From Streptomyces tardus (GTDB lineage Bacteria; Actinomycetota; Actinomycetes; Streptomycetales; Streptomycetaceae): a stretch of DNA of 64,000 bases. The stretch spans positions 4,133,629 to 4,197,628 of the forward strand of contig NZ_JAELVF020000001.1 in NCBI RefSeq assembly GCF_018101125.2, given 5' to 3'. The notes under the pieces were generated by a model. The model had not been told where the DNA came from, made no database searches, and saw only the letters and a program-made list of their open reading frames with translations. Numbering within the stretch: the first letter of the stretch is position 1; each line of letters opens with the position of its first letter. Shown here one piece after another: positions 1-9,270 of the stretch. A program made the position numbers and the translations under genes.

Positions 1-191
1 TTCGCGTACGCCCGCAGCGCCAGCACCGCGTACGGCGTGGTCAGCAGCCCGATGCCGGCGGCGGGCACGAGCGCCAGGGAGATGAGCAGCAGCGAGCCCA
101 GAACGATGCCCGCCGTCATCGCGACGAGCCCCAGCCAGAATCCCCGTGCGGCGGCGAGCATCCCGCCCCGCACCCCCGTCGACCCGTCCAT
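1..191 (-). CDS. N-terminal fragment of a membrane or sensor protein (cut by window edge)
   Basis: The reverse strand opens with ATG at 191-189 and stays open to the window edge, giving 63 residues. The first ~17 residues are polar. They are followed by two hydrophobic stretches (about residues 17-38 and 40-58) separated by a short turn with Pro and Gly. This layout resembles the N-terminal putative-sensor region of some actinobacterial histidine kinases, but too little is present to decide. No catalytic part is visible. It is transcribed away from the gene at 471, so 192-470 is a divergent promoter region. Confidence 0.4.
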   Translation of the reverse strand, partial: MDGSTGVRGGMLAAARGFWLGLVAMTAGIVLGSLLLISLALVPAAGIGLLTTPYAVLALRAYA

Positions 192-470
192 GCCTCAGCC
201 TCTCCGAAGGTCCTTGTGCGCACTGTGGTGTGCCCCTTGATTCTGGCCGTACGCGGGGCCGCGGACACGGGGCCTCCCACCCGAAGCGGGGGTGCACCCA
301 GGTACACCCCCGGCAGCCGCTCGGTCGGCGACCCCTCGACCGGGCCGTCTCAACGTCCCTGGCCTGCGCGGTTGTTGGGGAATAAACGCGGAGCGGCGAT
401 CCAATCGGACCGGGAAATTCCTGTACCGACCGCTGACGCGAGTCGGTGACCGTGCCATGATTCCGCCACT

Positions 471-1178
471 GTGCTGCCTCGAATAGTCCAGACCAGAGCC
501 GCGCCGCTCCGCGCCGTACGAGCCACGCTGTTCACAGCCGTGTGCGTGGTACTCGCCGGTGCCGGTCACGCCGCGGTCTCGGGCCGGGCGGTGCCGCCGT
601 GGGTACTGCTGGCCGCCTGCGTCGCTGTGGGAGCGCTCGCCTGGGCGGGCGTTGCCCGCCGACGCGGCCCGTACGCCATCGGCGGCGCGCTGCTCGTGCT
701 CCAGGCCGGCCTGCATCTGCTCTTTGCGCGACTGGGCCCCGCACCGGCCGCGGCGCACCCGGCAGCACCCCCGGCCGACGCCGGGCACGGCCACCTCGGC
801 GCACACGCCGGCACGGCCGGCGCCGGGCACTCGGGCGGCCACCACGGCTCGGTGCAGGAAGGGGCCGACGCCCTGCTGTCCGGCGTCGTGCACGGTTCGC
901 CCGCGATGACCACGGTGCACCTCCTGGCCGCGCTCGGCTGCGCCCTGTGGCTGTGGCGCGGCGAGGCCGCACTCTTCACGCTCCTGCGGCTGCTGGGCGA
1001 CCGGGCGCACACCGTGCTCGTACTGCTGCTCGCCCCGGCGCCACTGCCGGCGGCCGAGTCCGGGCCGCGGCCCGTCGACGCGCCGGACGCGCCGCGGACC
1101 GTGCTGCCGGCCCACTCGCGCCAGGGCCGCGCGCCGCCACGCCTTCGGCGGGACCTCCCGGCAGCCGCCCTCGTCTGA
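471..1178 (+). CDS. His-rich multi-pass membrane protein, probable metal (copper) handling
   Basis: 235 residues from a GTG start. Three or four hydrophobic segments are visible (about residues 15-40, 43-60, 68-88 and 140-160). Between the third and fourth lies a loop of roughly 45 residues rich in His, Gly and Ala (about residues 95-130, with HGHLGAHAG and HSGGHHGS). Such loops usually face outward and bind transition metals. The C-terminal ~60 residues are Pro/Arg-rich and probably cytoplasmic. The next gene encodes a PepSY protein that also carries a His-rich tract, which supports a shared metal role; that role is inferred from context. I do not recognise a named family. Confidence 0.65.
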   Translation: MLPRIVQTRAAPLRAVRATLFTAVCVVLAGAGHAAVSGRAVPPWVLLAACVAVGALAWAGVARRRGPYAIGGALLVLQAGLHLLFARLGPAPAAAHPAAPPADAGHGHLGAHAGTAGAGHSGGHHGSVQEGADALLSGVVHGSPAMTTVHLLAALGCALWLWRGEAALFTLLRLLGDRAHTVLVLLLAPAPLPAAESGPRPVDAPDAPRTVLPAHSRQGRAPPRLRRDLPAAALV

Positions 1179-1367
1179 ACCCGAGAGAGGCCCGTCCGGT
1201 CCCGCGCCCCGTGCCGGGCGTGCGGCAACCGCCGTACGCCGTCGAGGAGTTCACCCCACGCACCCGCCGACCCGGTGCGCAGCCGTGCTCGCGCGGCTGC
1301 CCCGTGCCCGCTCGTGACTCCCGGCGACCCCATGGCCAACCTCGCCACTGACAAGGGAACACCAGAC

Positions 1368-2996
1368 ATGTCCTCATCCTCTTCTGCGCGAGAAGTCGAG
1401 ACCGACCCCCCGCAGCCCTCTCCCCGACCGCAACCCGCCGCTCCCCGCCGCCGCTCCGGCCTGCGGGCGATGCGGCCCCTGGTGATGCGGCTGCACTTCT
1501 GCGCCGGGCTGCTCATCGCCCCCTTCCTGCTGGTCGCTGCGCTCACCGGGGCGCTGTACTCCACCTCGTACCAGGTCGAGAAGGTCCTGTACTCCGACGA
1601 GCTGACCGTTCCGGTCGGCGACCAGGTGCTGCCGCTCTCCGAGCAGGTGGCGGCGGCCCAACGAGCCCATTCGGAAGGGGAGTTGAGCGCGGTACGGCCC
1701 GGTGACAATCCCGGCGCCACCACCCGCGTGATGCTGGACGACCCGAGCGCCGCCGAGAACAGGCTGCTCGCTGTCTTCGTCGACCCCTACACCGCCGAGG
1801 TGCGCGGCGCGCTGGACAGTTACGGCAGCTCCGGCGCACTGCCGTACCGCGCCTGGGTGTCCGAGCTGCACCGCATGCTGCACTTCGGTGAAACCGGCCG
1901 CCTCTACAGCGAGTTGGCGGCCAGCTGGCTGTGGGTGGTGGCGCTCGGCGGTGTCCTGCTGTGGCTCGGCAGGCGGCGTTCCCAGCGGCGGCTGAAGGGC
2001 ACCACCGGGCTGCGGCGCACCCGTTCGCTGCACGGCCTGATCGGACTCTGGGCAGCGCTCGGCGTGATCATGCTCTCCGCCACCGGTCTGACGTGGTCCG
2101 CCTACGCCGGCGGGAACATCGGCGAGCTGCGGGAGAAGGTCGGCGGCGGCACTCCGGTCATCTCCACCGATCCGGGCGCGGGCCACGAGGAGCACGGCGG
2201 TTCCGGCGGCGACGGCCACGAAGGTCATGAAGGTCATGAAGGTCATGAAGGCCACGAGGGCGACGAGGGCCACGGGGAGGGCGGCGGTGACGGTTCCGAG
2301 CACCCGGTCCTCGCCGTCGACCGCATCGTGGAGATCGCCCAGGACGAGCACGGGATCTCCGGCCCGCTGGAGATCCTGCCGCCGGTGGTCGGCGAGGACG
2401 GAGTGCCCGGCGCGTACCTGGTCAAGGAGATCGACACCCAGCTCCCGCAGCGCATGGACCAGGTCGCACTCGACGCCTCCAGCGGCGAGCTCACCGACCG
2501 CCTCGACTTCGCCGACTACCCGCTGCTGGCCTCGCTCAGCAGCTGGGGCATCAGTCTCCACAACGGTCAACTCTTCGGTCTGCCCAACCAGTTGATGCTC
2601 CTCGCGCTCGCCCTCTCGGTGGTCGCGATGATTGTGCTCGGCTACCGCATGTGGTGGCAGCGCCGACCCACCGACGGCCCACGCCTGGCCTTCGGCCGCG
2701 CACACCCGCGCGGTACCTGGCGCCAGGTACCGGTGACCTGGTGGCTGCCACTGGTGGGAGTGACCGCGCTGGTGGGCTGGTTCATGCCGCTGCTCGGCAT
2801 CAGCCTGCTGGCCTTCCTGGCGCTGGACGCCGCACTCGGGCTCTACGCACGCACCCGCACCGCCCGCGCGGGCGGCGACGGAACCGCGGACGGCGACCGA
2901 ACCGCGGGCGAGGACGGCGAAACGCTCGCCACCGACGGTGGTTCCGGTCGATCCGGGAGGCCGGACGAGGCGCCGGACTCCGCGGGACGTTCCTGA
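1368..2996 (+). CDS. PepSY-associated TM-helix protein with His-Glu-Gly repeat tract
   Basis: 542 residues from the ATG at 1368, preceded by AAGGGAA about 10 bases upstream; an in-frame ATG at 1332 would add 12 residues. The architecture is that of the PepSY-associated TM family: a basic N-terminus, TM1 at about residues 43-64, a long extracytoplasmic region, two TM segments near residues 185-245, a second outer region with PepSY-like sequence, and three C-terminal TM segments. Residues ~272-312 form a His/Glu/Gly tract with five HEG units, encoded by 9-base repeats near 2218-2260. Relatives are linked to iron or copper uptake or reduction. The acidic Gly/Ser C-terminal tail has no visible domain. 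Confidence 0.85.
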   Translation: MSSSSSAREVETDPPQPSPRPQPAAPRRRSGLRAMRPLVMRLHFCAGLLIAPFLLVAALTGALYSTSYQVEKVLYSDELTVPVGDQVLPLSEQVAAAQRAHSEGELSAVRPGDNPGATTRVMLDDPSAAENRLLAVFVDPYTAEVRGALDSYGSSGALPYRAWVSELHRMLHFGETGRLYSELAASWLWVVALGGVLLWLGRRRSQRRLKGTTGLRRTRSLHGLIGLWAALGVIMLSATGLTWSAYAGGNIGELREKVGGGTPVISTDPGAGHEEHGGSGGDGHEGHEGHEGHEGHEGDEGHGEGGGDGSEHPVLAVDRIVEIAQDEHGISGPLEILPPVVGEDGVPGAYLVKEIDTQLPQRMDQVALDASSGELTDRLDFADYPLLASLSSWGISLHNGQLFGLPNQLMLLALALSVVAMIVLGYRMWWQRRPTDGPRLAFGRAHPRGTWRQVPVTWWLPLVGVTALVGWFMPLLGISLLAFLALDAALGLYARTRTARAGGDGTADGDRTAGEDGETLATDGGSGRSGRPDEAPDSAGRS

Positions 2997-3123
2997 GACG
3001 CGGGCGGTGCCGGTCCGAGCAGCATCGGATCGGCACCGCTCCCCGCACCACCGTCGCTCGGGCCATACCCTGGAGCGCGAACCGCCCGAGGCGGACAGCC
3101 CGCCACCGCATCAGGGAGTCGCC

Positions 3124-3495
3124 GTGCCCCATCTGACAGTCGACTACTCCGCACCACTGACCGGCACTTTCGACAGCAGGGCCCTCGGCCGCGATCTCCA
3201 CCGGATCACCGAGAAGGCGGTCGGCGCACAGGTCGCCGGCTGCAAGACCGTCCTGCGCCCGATCCAGGACGGCGTCATCGCGGACGGCGACGAGGACGTC
3301 GACATGGTGCACGTCGACGTCGCGATCCACGCCGGCCGCACCAGGGAGGCCAAGGCCGAACTCGCCGCGGGCGTACTCGCCCTGCTCAAGGAGCGGCTGG
3401 CGGCCGGGCCCGGACGGCGGCTCCATCTGTCCGCGCACGTGAGCGAGCTCGATCCGGCCACGTACGTCTCCCACAAGCTCCAGGCGTCCGCATGA
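3124..3495 (+). CDS. 5-carboxymethyl-2-hydroxymuconate isomerase-like protein
   Basis: 123 residues from GTG at 3124, with GGGAG seven bases upstream. The N-terminal Pro after the start (PHLTVDYSA) is the expected catalytic Pro of the tautomerase-fold CHMI family. The HVDVAIHAGR stretch (about residues 61-70) and the LxLSAHVSELDP ending also fit that family. CHMI acts in homoprotocatechuate breakdown, but no other gene of that pathway lies nearby, so the true substrate is unknown. The stop overlaps the next start (ATGA), so it is translationally coupled to the oxidoreductase. Confidence 0.75.
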   Translation: MPHLTVDYSAPLTGTFDSRALGRDLHRITEKAVGAQVAGCKTVLRPIQDGVIADGDEDVDMVHVDVAIHAGRTREAKAELAAGVLALLKERLAAGPGRRLHLSAHVSELDPATYVSHKLQASA

Positions 3496-4367
3496 GGTTC
3501 GGACTTCTGGGCACGGGCCCCTGGGCGAGCCGCACCCACGCCGTCGCGCTGTCCGCGCACCCGCGGGCCGAACTGGTCGGTGTCTGGGGTCGCAGGCCGG
3601 AAGCGGCACAGGAGTTGGCCGCCGCCCACCACACCACCGCCTATCGCGACCTCGACGCCCTGCTGGCAGAGTGCGACGCCGTCGCCGTCGCGCTCCCGCC
3701 CGACGTACAGGCCGAGTTGGGGATCCGCGCGGCCGAGGCCGGCTGCCACCTCCTGCTGGACAAGCCGGTCGCCACCACCACCGGGGCCGCCGAACGCCTC
3801 GCCGCGGCGGCGGAACGGGCCGGGGTCCGCTCGGTGGTCTTCTTCACCCTGCGCTTCTCGCCCGAGACCGCCCGCTGGATCGCCGAACAGCGGGTCACCG
3901 GCGGCTGGTCGGCCGGTCGCGCCGACTGGTACTCACCGGTGTTCGGCGGCTCCGAATCGCCGTACGCGGCCTCACCCTGGCGACAGGAGAAGGGCGCACT
4001 CTGGGACGTGGGCCCGCACGCGCTCTCGGTGCTGCTGCCCGCGCTCGGCGAGGTCGAGCCCAGCGGTGTGACAGCCGTCAGAGGTCCCGGTGACACCGTC
4101 CACCTGGTGCTGCGGCACGCCTCCGGGGCCTCCAGCACGATCACCGTCACCCACTCCGCCCCGCCCGCGGCGGCCGGCGTGAGCGCGGAGCTGCGCGGCA
4201 GCGCCGGGGTCGTGCAGATGCCGGAGCGCGTGGCGCCCGCCGAGGCCGCCTTCGGCAGGGCGATCGACGCGCTGCTGGCCCCCGAACGGCACGACTGCGA
4301 CCTGGACTTCGGCGTCCGGGTCACCCGGCTGCTCGAAGCGGCGGACGCCCAACTCCCGCCGCTCTGA
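3492..4367 (+). CDS. Gfo/Idh/MocA family NAD(P)-dependent oxidoreductase
   Basis: 291 residues. The N-terminal Rossmann fold shows GLLGTGPWASRTH as the dinucleotide-binding loop, and residues ~92-97 give the family motif LDKPVA (EKP-type). The C-terminal half is the usual alpha/beta substrate domain; DVGPHALSVLL (about residues 172-182) carries the conserved His. At 291 residues it is somewhat shorter than many members (330-390). It overlaps the upstream isomerase by four bases, so the pair is an operon. The substrate, probably a sugar or polyol derivative, cannot be read from sequence. Confidence 0.85.
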   Translation: MRFGLLGTGPWASRTHAVALSAHPRAELVGVWGRRPEAAQELAAAHHTTAYRDLDALLAECDAVAVALPPDVQAELGIRAAEAGCHLLLDKPVATTTGAAERLAAAAERAGVRSVVFFTLRFSPETARWIAEQRVTGGWSAGRADWYSPVFGGSESPYAASPWRQEKGALWDVGPHALSVLLPALGEVEPSGVTAVRGPGDTVHLVLRHASGASSTITVTHSAPPAAAGVSAELRGSAGVVQMPERVAPAEAAFGRAIDALLAPERHDCDLDFGVRVTRLLEAADAQLPPL

Positions 4368-4375
4368 GTCGAGTT

Positions 4376-4414
4376 CGGCGTGTCGCCGCTCCCGTGCGGA
4401 GCGGCGGCACGCCG
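4376..4414 (+). terminator. hairpin just after the oxidoreductase gene
   Basis: Inverted repeat with 17-base arms (4376-4392 and 4398-4414), one mismatch and a 5-base loop, starting nine bases past the stop codon. No T-run follows, which is usual for Streptomyces terminators. Confidence 0.7.
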
Positions 4415-4487
4415 GACCGCCGCGCGCGCGGGGCACGCCGTGGCCGCAGTCCGACGACCTTGCGCGCAGGGCTTCCGGGGAAGTGCC

Positions 4488-4533
4488 CGCCACCCCTTCA
4501 GCAGGGGCGTCCGCTCCTGCTGAAGGGGTGGCG
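4488..4533. terminator. perfect 18-bp hairpin between convergent genes
   Basis: Perfect 18-base arms (4488-4505 and 4516-4533) around a 10-base loop. It sits between two convergent genes (ends at 4367 and 4721), so it probably terminates transcription in both directions. The rest of 4368-4720 shows nothing else. Confidence 0.75.
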
Positions 4534-4720
4534 AGTCCGTTGCGGGGCAGGGGAGTTGGCGCCGGCTCGGCGTCGCGAACAGAGCCCGGCCGGTCGGGGC
4601 GGAGCCCGGCTCCCCTGCGAGCGGCTGCCGTTCACGCGCCCGGTGGGCCGGGCCGGACGCCGCACGCACCGGTCGGCCCCTGCACCCTCTCTGCCCTTCT
4701 TCTCTTCCGCGGGCAGCGCC

Positions 4721-6187
4721 TCAGCCGAGAGCGGCGACCCGGTCGCGGTAGCCGCGCACCGGCGGGGCGTCGCGGTAGGGCTCCAGCAGCGCCTCGAACT
4801 CCCGCACCGCCTCGATCGCCCGCGCCGAGCGCATGTGCACCGCCGCCCGCGCCGCCTCCAGTGCGAGCGTGCAGGCCGGCTCCACCTCGCCCAGGCCCAA
4901 CCGAGCTGCGGCCAGCGTCACCTGGCACAGCAGCCGGTTCCGTGCGCGGTCGCCAATGCTCTGCCGCAGCGACCTCTCCGCGTACGTGACCGCGCTGCGG
5001 TACTGGCGCAGAGCCAGGCAGGCGTGCGCGAAGTCCGCCGCCATCCGCGACTCGTCGAAGTACAGCGCCCAGTGCGGGACTTCCTCGCTCGGCCTGCTGT
5101 CCGCCATCGCCTGTTCCGCCCTGGCGAGCGACGCCTCGGCGGCCCGCGGCTCGTCCAGTGCCGCGTGGCCGCGCGCCTCGGCCGAGTGCAGCAGCGACTG
5201 CACGACGTGCGGCGCCGCGCCGCCCACGCCCTGCTGTGCGACCCGGGCCAGCTGCACCGCCTCCCGGCCGTGCCCCAGATGCACCGCCTGCCGGCTCATC
5301 GTCACCAGCACATAGCTGCCGTACCCGCGGTCGGCCGCGGCCTGTGCCAACCGCAGGGACTGGACGAAGTAGCGCTGGGCCAGCCCGTGCGCCGCGATGT
5401 CGAATGCGGTCCAGCCGACCAGCCGCGTCAACTCGGCCGCGGCGCCGAAGAGTCGGCGACCGGTCTGCTCGCCGTAGACCCCGCGCAGCATCGGCTCGAC
5501 CTCGAGCTCCAGATAGCGCACCAGCGCCGGCCTGGCGTGCCCGCCGCCGTGCGCCTGATCGAGCGCGCGGAACATCTCGCCCACCGAACGCAGCGCCGCG
5601 ATGTCCCCGCTCGTCACCGGCTCACCGGGCCCCCGTTCCTGGAGCGGGTACGCCTCGGCCCGCGCCGCCGGCGGCGCACCGGGACGGCCGCCCTGGGTGG
5701 GCACCCGCGCGGCCGCGGGGGAGGGGACGCTGGCCACCCGCTCGTCCGGACGCCCGATCAGCCAGTCGCGACTGGGCACCACCAGCCCCGCCGAGGTGAA
5801 GGCGATCTTGCGCAGCTCCGCGTGGTGGCCGGTGTCCTTGCGCCATAGCCCGGAGACGATGTCGATCGCCTCGCCCGGGCCCGCGGCGAACTCCAGGCCC
5901 GCGTACACCGGAGCACAGGCGTCCAGCCCCAGGTCCTGTGCGGTCAGCCGCCGCCCGAGCCGCCGGGTGAACACCTCGGCGATCAACGCCGGTGTCGTGC
6001 CGCGCGGTTGCTGGCCGCGCAGCCAGCGGGTGACGGAGGTCTTGTCGTAGCGCAGGTCAAGGCCGTGCTCCAGGCCGAGCTGGTCGACCCGTCTCGCCAG
6101 CCCCGCGTGGGAGAAGCCCGCCTCTGAGATGAGCGCGGCGAGCTGCCGGTTGGGGGTGCGCGGTGGCGCGGGTCGGTCCGTCGACAT
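4721..6187 (-). CDS. helix-turn-helix regulator with TPR-like repeats
   Basis: 488 residues. The start is the ATG at 6187-6185 because AGGAGA lies about 10 bases upstream on this strand. Residues ~10-60 form an XRE-type DNA-binding region (LAALISEAGFSHAGLARRVD, then KTSVTRWLRGQ). The remaining ~330 residues are Ala/Leu/Arg-rich paired helices spaced like tetratricopeptide repeats. This is the layout of the NsdA-type TPR regulators of Streptomyces that act on differentiation and antibiotic production. It is convergent with the oxidoreductase and divergent from lipB. The specific target is unknown. Confidence 0.75.
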   Translation of the reverse strand: MSTDRPAPPRTPNRQLAALISEAGFSHAGLARRVDQLGLEHGLDLRYDKTSVTRWLRGQQPRGTTPALIAEVFTRRLGRRLTAQDLGLDACAPVYAGLEFAAGPGEAIDIVSGLWRKDTGHHAELRKIAFTSAGLVVPSRDWLIGRPDERVASVPSPAAARVPTQGGRPGAPPAARAEAYPLQERGPGEPVTSGDIAALRSVGEMFRALDQAHGGGHARPALVRYLELEVEPMLRGVYGEQTGRRLFGAAAELTRLVGWTAFDIAAHGLAQRYFVQSLRLAQAAADRGYGSYVLVTMSRQAVHLGHGREAVQLARVAQQGVGGAAPHVVQSLLHSAEARGHAALDEPRAAEASLARAEQAMADSRPSEEVPHWALYFDESRMAADFAHACLALRQYRSAVTYAERSLRQSIGDRARNRLLCQVTLAAARLGLGEVEPACTLALEAARAAVHMRSARAIEAVREFEALLEPYRDAPPVRGYRDRVAALG

Positions 6188-6461
6188 CAACGCTTGGGTC
6201 TCCTGCCTCTCGGCGTGGTCGCGTGCCGGGGAAACCCGGGAGCAGGTGTCCGGGGCGAAACGGCGTGAACGGCGCGAATGTAGCGGGCCCGCAGTGGCTC
6301 CTCTCCCGCATGCGGGGGTATTCATCCATACGTGTGAGCTGCCCCTTCTCGGGTGCTGACGGCCCGGCCGGCGGCGCGCCGTAGAGTGACGGAACGAGGA
6401 GGCGGGGCCGGGCCGGACGGCCGCGGGCGGCGCCTGTGTGACTGCACGGTGAGGAGCCGTC

Positions 6462-7256
6462 GTGAGCGAGCTGCGCTTTGTCCATCTGGGCTTCGGCGAC
6501 GGGGCGGTCGAGTACCGGGACGCCTGGCAGCGCCAGCGCGAGGTGCACGCCGCCCGGATCGACGACGAGATCCCCGACACCTGCCTGCTGCTGGAGCACG
6601 AGGCCGTCTACACCGCGGGCCGCCGCACCGAGGACAGCGAGCGTCCGCTGGACGGGACCCCGGTCATCGACGTCGACCGCGGCGGCAAGATCACCTGGCA
6701 CGGGCCGGGCCAGCTCGTCGGTTACCCGATCCTGAAGCTGCCGCGGCCGGTCGACGTCGTCGCCCACGTCCGGCGGCTGGAGGAGGCACTGCTGCTCACC
6801 TGCGCCGACTTCGGTGTGGAGGCAACCAGGATCGAGGGGCGAAGCGGCGTGTGGGTGCTCGGCGACCCGGTCGAGCAGCGCGCCGCCCGCGGCGGCCTGT
6901 CACTGGATCTGGCCGGCGGAATCGGCGGCGCGCCCGCACCCGACGAGGAGTACGACGCGCGGCTGATGGGCCCCGAGTACGCGCCCTCCAACGCGGGCCA
7001 GCGCGGCGAGGACCGCAAGCTCGCGGCGATCGGCATCCGCGTCGCCAAGGGTGTGACGATGCACGGCTTCTCGCTCAACTGCGCGCCGGACAACACCGGT
7101 TTCGACCGGATCGTGCCCTGCGGCATCAGGGACGCCGGAGTGACCTCGCTCTCCGCCGAGCTGGGCCGCGAGGTCCCGATCGACGAGGTGCTGCCGACCG
7201 TCGAGCGGCACCTGCGTACCGTGCTGGAGTCCGTCGAACTGACCCGGGTCGGCTGA
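6462..7256 (+). CDS. lipB: octanoyl-[acyl carrier protein]:protein octanoyltransferase
   Basis: 264 residues from GTG at 6462, preceded by GAGGAG. LipB moves octanoate from acyl carrier protein to lipoyl domains of the 2-oxoacid dehydrogenases and the glycine cleavage H protein. Visible signatures are RGGKITWHGPGQ (about residues 72-83), the catalytic-dyad Lys in RKLAAIGIRV (about 184) and the catalytic Cys in VPCGI (about 220). Length is normal for actinobacteria. The next gene is lipA, the following step of the pathway, as in other Streptomyces. Confidence 0.95.
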   Translation: MSELRFVHLGFGDGAVEYRDAWQRQREVHAARIDDEIPDTCLLLEHEAVYTAGRRTEDSERPLDGTPVIDVDRGGKITWHGPGQLVGYPILKLPRPVDVVAHVRRLEEALLLTCADFGVEATRIEGRSGVWVLGDPVEQRAARGGLSLDLAGGIGGAPAPDEEYDARLMGPEYAPSNAGQRGEDRKLAAIGIRVAKGVTMHGFSLNCAPDNTGFDRIVPCGIRDAGVTSLSAELGREVPIDEVLPTVERHLRTVLESVELTRVG

Positions 7257-7730
7257 CCCGCACCGTCCGGCTCGCCGACCTCTCGGGGCGAACCGAGCCG
7301 ACGCAGGAGCGTCGTGTGCGCCTGAGGAATCCTGCGTAGGACACCTACCCAGGGCAGACGACGTACGTACCAGTGGACATGGACAGCTGGGCGTACGGCA
7401 GATGACCTACGGCGTGGGAATGCCCGGGCGCATGACCTACGACACATCGCGCGGTCCGCACCGGGTGCACCTACCGGCCCGAAGGCGTGCACCCGGTGTA
7501 GCCCTACCAATCCGTACCGCCGATGTCGGACGCGAGAGACCGCGCGCGGAGCCGCCGAAGGGCGACATCGGGGGGAGCGGCAGTGAGTTCTCGGGGGTGT
7601 GCCCGGGGGATCCCGAGGGATCCCGAGGAATAGGGGCCTTGTTAAAGCCGGTTGACGCCGGTGATGCCCAGCAGACCCATGGGCGTACTCTGGTCTGAGC
7701 CGAAGAATCAAAAGTTTGAGGGAGCCGGAC
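7257..7730 (+). other. 474-bp lipB-lipA spacer, no gene seen
   Basis: No open frame here looks coding. The motif ATGACCTACG occurs twice (near 7401 and 7432). The sequence just before lipA (about 7700-7718) is relatively A/T-rich, fits a promoter, and suggests lipA has its own start of transcription. No riboswitch fold was recognised. Confidence 0.4.
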
Positions 7731-8672
7731 GTGTCCGCTGTCGCACCCGACGGTCGCAAGATGCTCCGCCTGGAGGTCCGCAACAGCCAGACCCCCATCG
7801 AGCGCAAGCCGGAGTGGATCAAGACCCGAGCCAAGATGGGCCCGGAGTACAACGCACTCCAGTCCCTGGTCAAGCGCGAGGGGCTGCACACGGTGTGCCA
7901 GGAGGCGGGCTGTCCCAACATCTTCGAGTGCTGGGAGGACCGCGAGGCCACCTTCCTCATCGGTGGTGAACAGTGCACCAGGCGCTGCGACTTCTGCCAG
8001 ATCGACACCGGTAAGCCCGCCGAGTTCGACCGCGACGAGCCGCGCCGCGTCGCCGAGTCCGTCGAGCAGATGGAGCTGCGGTACGCGACCATCACCGGCG
8101 TGGCGCGGGACGACCTGGAGGACGGCGGAGCCTGGCTCTACGCGGAGACGGTGCGCCAGATCCACGCCAGGATGCCCGACACCGGCGTCGAGCTGCTGAT
8201 CCCCGACTTCAACGCGGTGCCCGAGCAGCTGGCCGAAGTCTTCTCCTCGCGCCCCGAGGTGCTCGCGCACAACGTCGAGACGGTGCCCCGGATTTTCAAG
8301 CGGATCCGCCCCGCCTTCCGCTACGAGCGGTCCCTCGAGGTCATCACCAAGGCGCGCGAGGACGGCCTGGTCACCAAGTCCAACCTCATCCTGGGTCTCG
8401 GCGAGACCCGCGAGGAGGTCAGCGAGGCGCTGCGCGACCTGCACGAGGCCGGCTGCGAGCTGATCACCATCACCCAGTACCTGCGCCCCAGCCCGCGCCA
8501 CCACCCGGTCGAGCGCTGGGTGAAGCCGCAGGAGTTCGTCGAGCTCCAGGAGGAGGCCGAGGAGATGGGTTACGCGGGCGTCATGTCCGGTCCGCTCGTC
8601 CGCTCCTCCTACCGCGCGGGCCGGCTGTACAAGCAGGCCCGCGAGCGCCGCGAGGCGACCGAGGCCGCCTGA
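7731..8672 (+). CDS. lipA: lipoyl synthase (radical SAM)
   Basis: 313 residues from GTG at 7731, chosen because GAGGGAG lies at 7719-7725; a TTG at 7716 would add five residues. LipA inserts two sulfurs into protein-bound octanoate using S-adenosylmethionine. The auxiliary iron-sulfur cluster Cys are residues 56, 61 and 67 (C-x4-C-x5-C), and the radical SAM cluster is C82-x3-C86-x2-C89 (CTRRCDFC). The C-terminal conserved Arg-Ser-Ser motif appears in VRSSYRAG. It acts after LipB. Confidence 0.96.
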   Translation: MSAVAPDGRKMLRLEVRNSQTPIERKPEWIKTRAKMGPEYNALQSLVKREGLHTVCQEAGCPNIFECWEDREATFLIGGEQCTRRCDFCQIDTGKPAEFDRDEPRRVAESVEQMELRYATITGVARDDLEDGGAWLYAETVRQIHARMPDTGVELLIPDFNAVPEQLAEVFSSRPEVLAHNVETVPRIFKRIRPAFRYERSLEVITKAREDGLVTKSNLILGLGETREEVSEALRDLHEAGCELITITQYLRPSPRHHPVERWVKPQEFVELQEEAEEMGYAGVMSGPLVRSSYRAGRLYKQARERREATEAA

Positions 8673-8703
8673 GCCCCGCGCTCCCTCGTACTGCACCGCG
8701 ACA

Positions 8704-8742
8704 CATGCGGCACCCGCACCACGACCGTGCGGGTGCCGCATG
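8704..8742 (+). terminator. lipA terminator hairpin
   Basis: Perfect 16-base arms (8704-8719 and 8727-8742) around a 7-base loop, 31 bases after the lipA stop. The rest of the 8673-9060 spacer holds only the likely promoter and leader of the next small gene. Confidence 0.85.
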
Positions 8743-9060
8743 CGTGGTGTGTGCGGTGCCCGGGTGACCTTCGTGCGCGAAGTGGCGTGCGGGGCACCAG
8801 TCTTGGTGTGCCGTGTCCCGGGTGTGACGCGCGGCTCAGTTCCTTTCGAGCCTTTTGACCGCGAGGACATCTGGTGGTAACACCAGAGGGTGATGCTTTA
8901 GCAACACAAAGTGTGCGCCGTGGTCTTGGTGCTCCGCCCAGCGCCGGCCCCACCGCACCCGCACCACTCGCCGCCCGCCGTACCCCGCGCCGCCCGCACC
9001 ACTCGTCGTACCTGTACCGCCCGTCCGCTCCCGCCCGTGCCCTCGAAGGGGATCACCGCC

Positions 9061-9261
9061 ATGTCGGCTGCCGTTCCTGTCCGTCCGTCCTTCGCCGGGG
9101 CGCTGCGCGCTCTCGAGTCCGTTCTGATGCGCGGCGAGCAGCAGACGGCCCGGCGAAACGCCTGGAACGCCGTGCTGGAGGACCGCAGCAGGGCGCGTGT
9201 GCGGACCGAGACCGAGCATGTGCTCGAGGCCGCGGCTGAAGGTGCTTCGGTGGCGACGTAA
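9061..9261 (+). CDS. small conserved hypothetical protein
   Basis: 66 residues from ATG at 9061 with AAGGGGA about eight bases upstream. A longer frame from 8911 exists but its upstream part is Pro/Arg-rich and not protein-like. The product is charged and predicted helical (RGEQQTARRNAWNAVLEDRS), soluble, with no known domain. A gene of this kind sits between lipA and the DUF4191 gene in Streptomyces. It ends nine bases before the next start, so the two are probably co-transcribed. Function unknown. Confidence 0.7.
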   Translation: MSAAVPVRPSFAGALRALESVLMRGEQQTARRNAWNAVLEDRSRARVRTETEHVLEAAAEGASVAT

Positions 9262-9270
9262 ACTCTTCCC

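Noticed and set aside
195..1115. Long antisense open frame over the His-rich membrane gene
   Set aside because: High GC content keeps opposite-strand frames open. The translation is Arg/Gly-rich with no domain, and the plus-strand gene has clear membrane segments.
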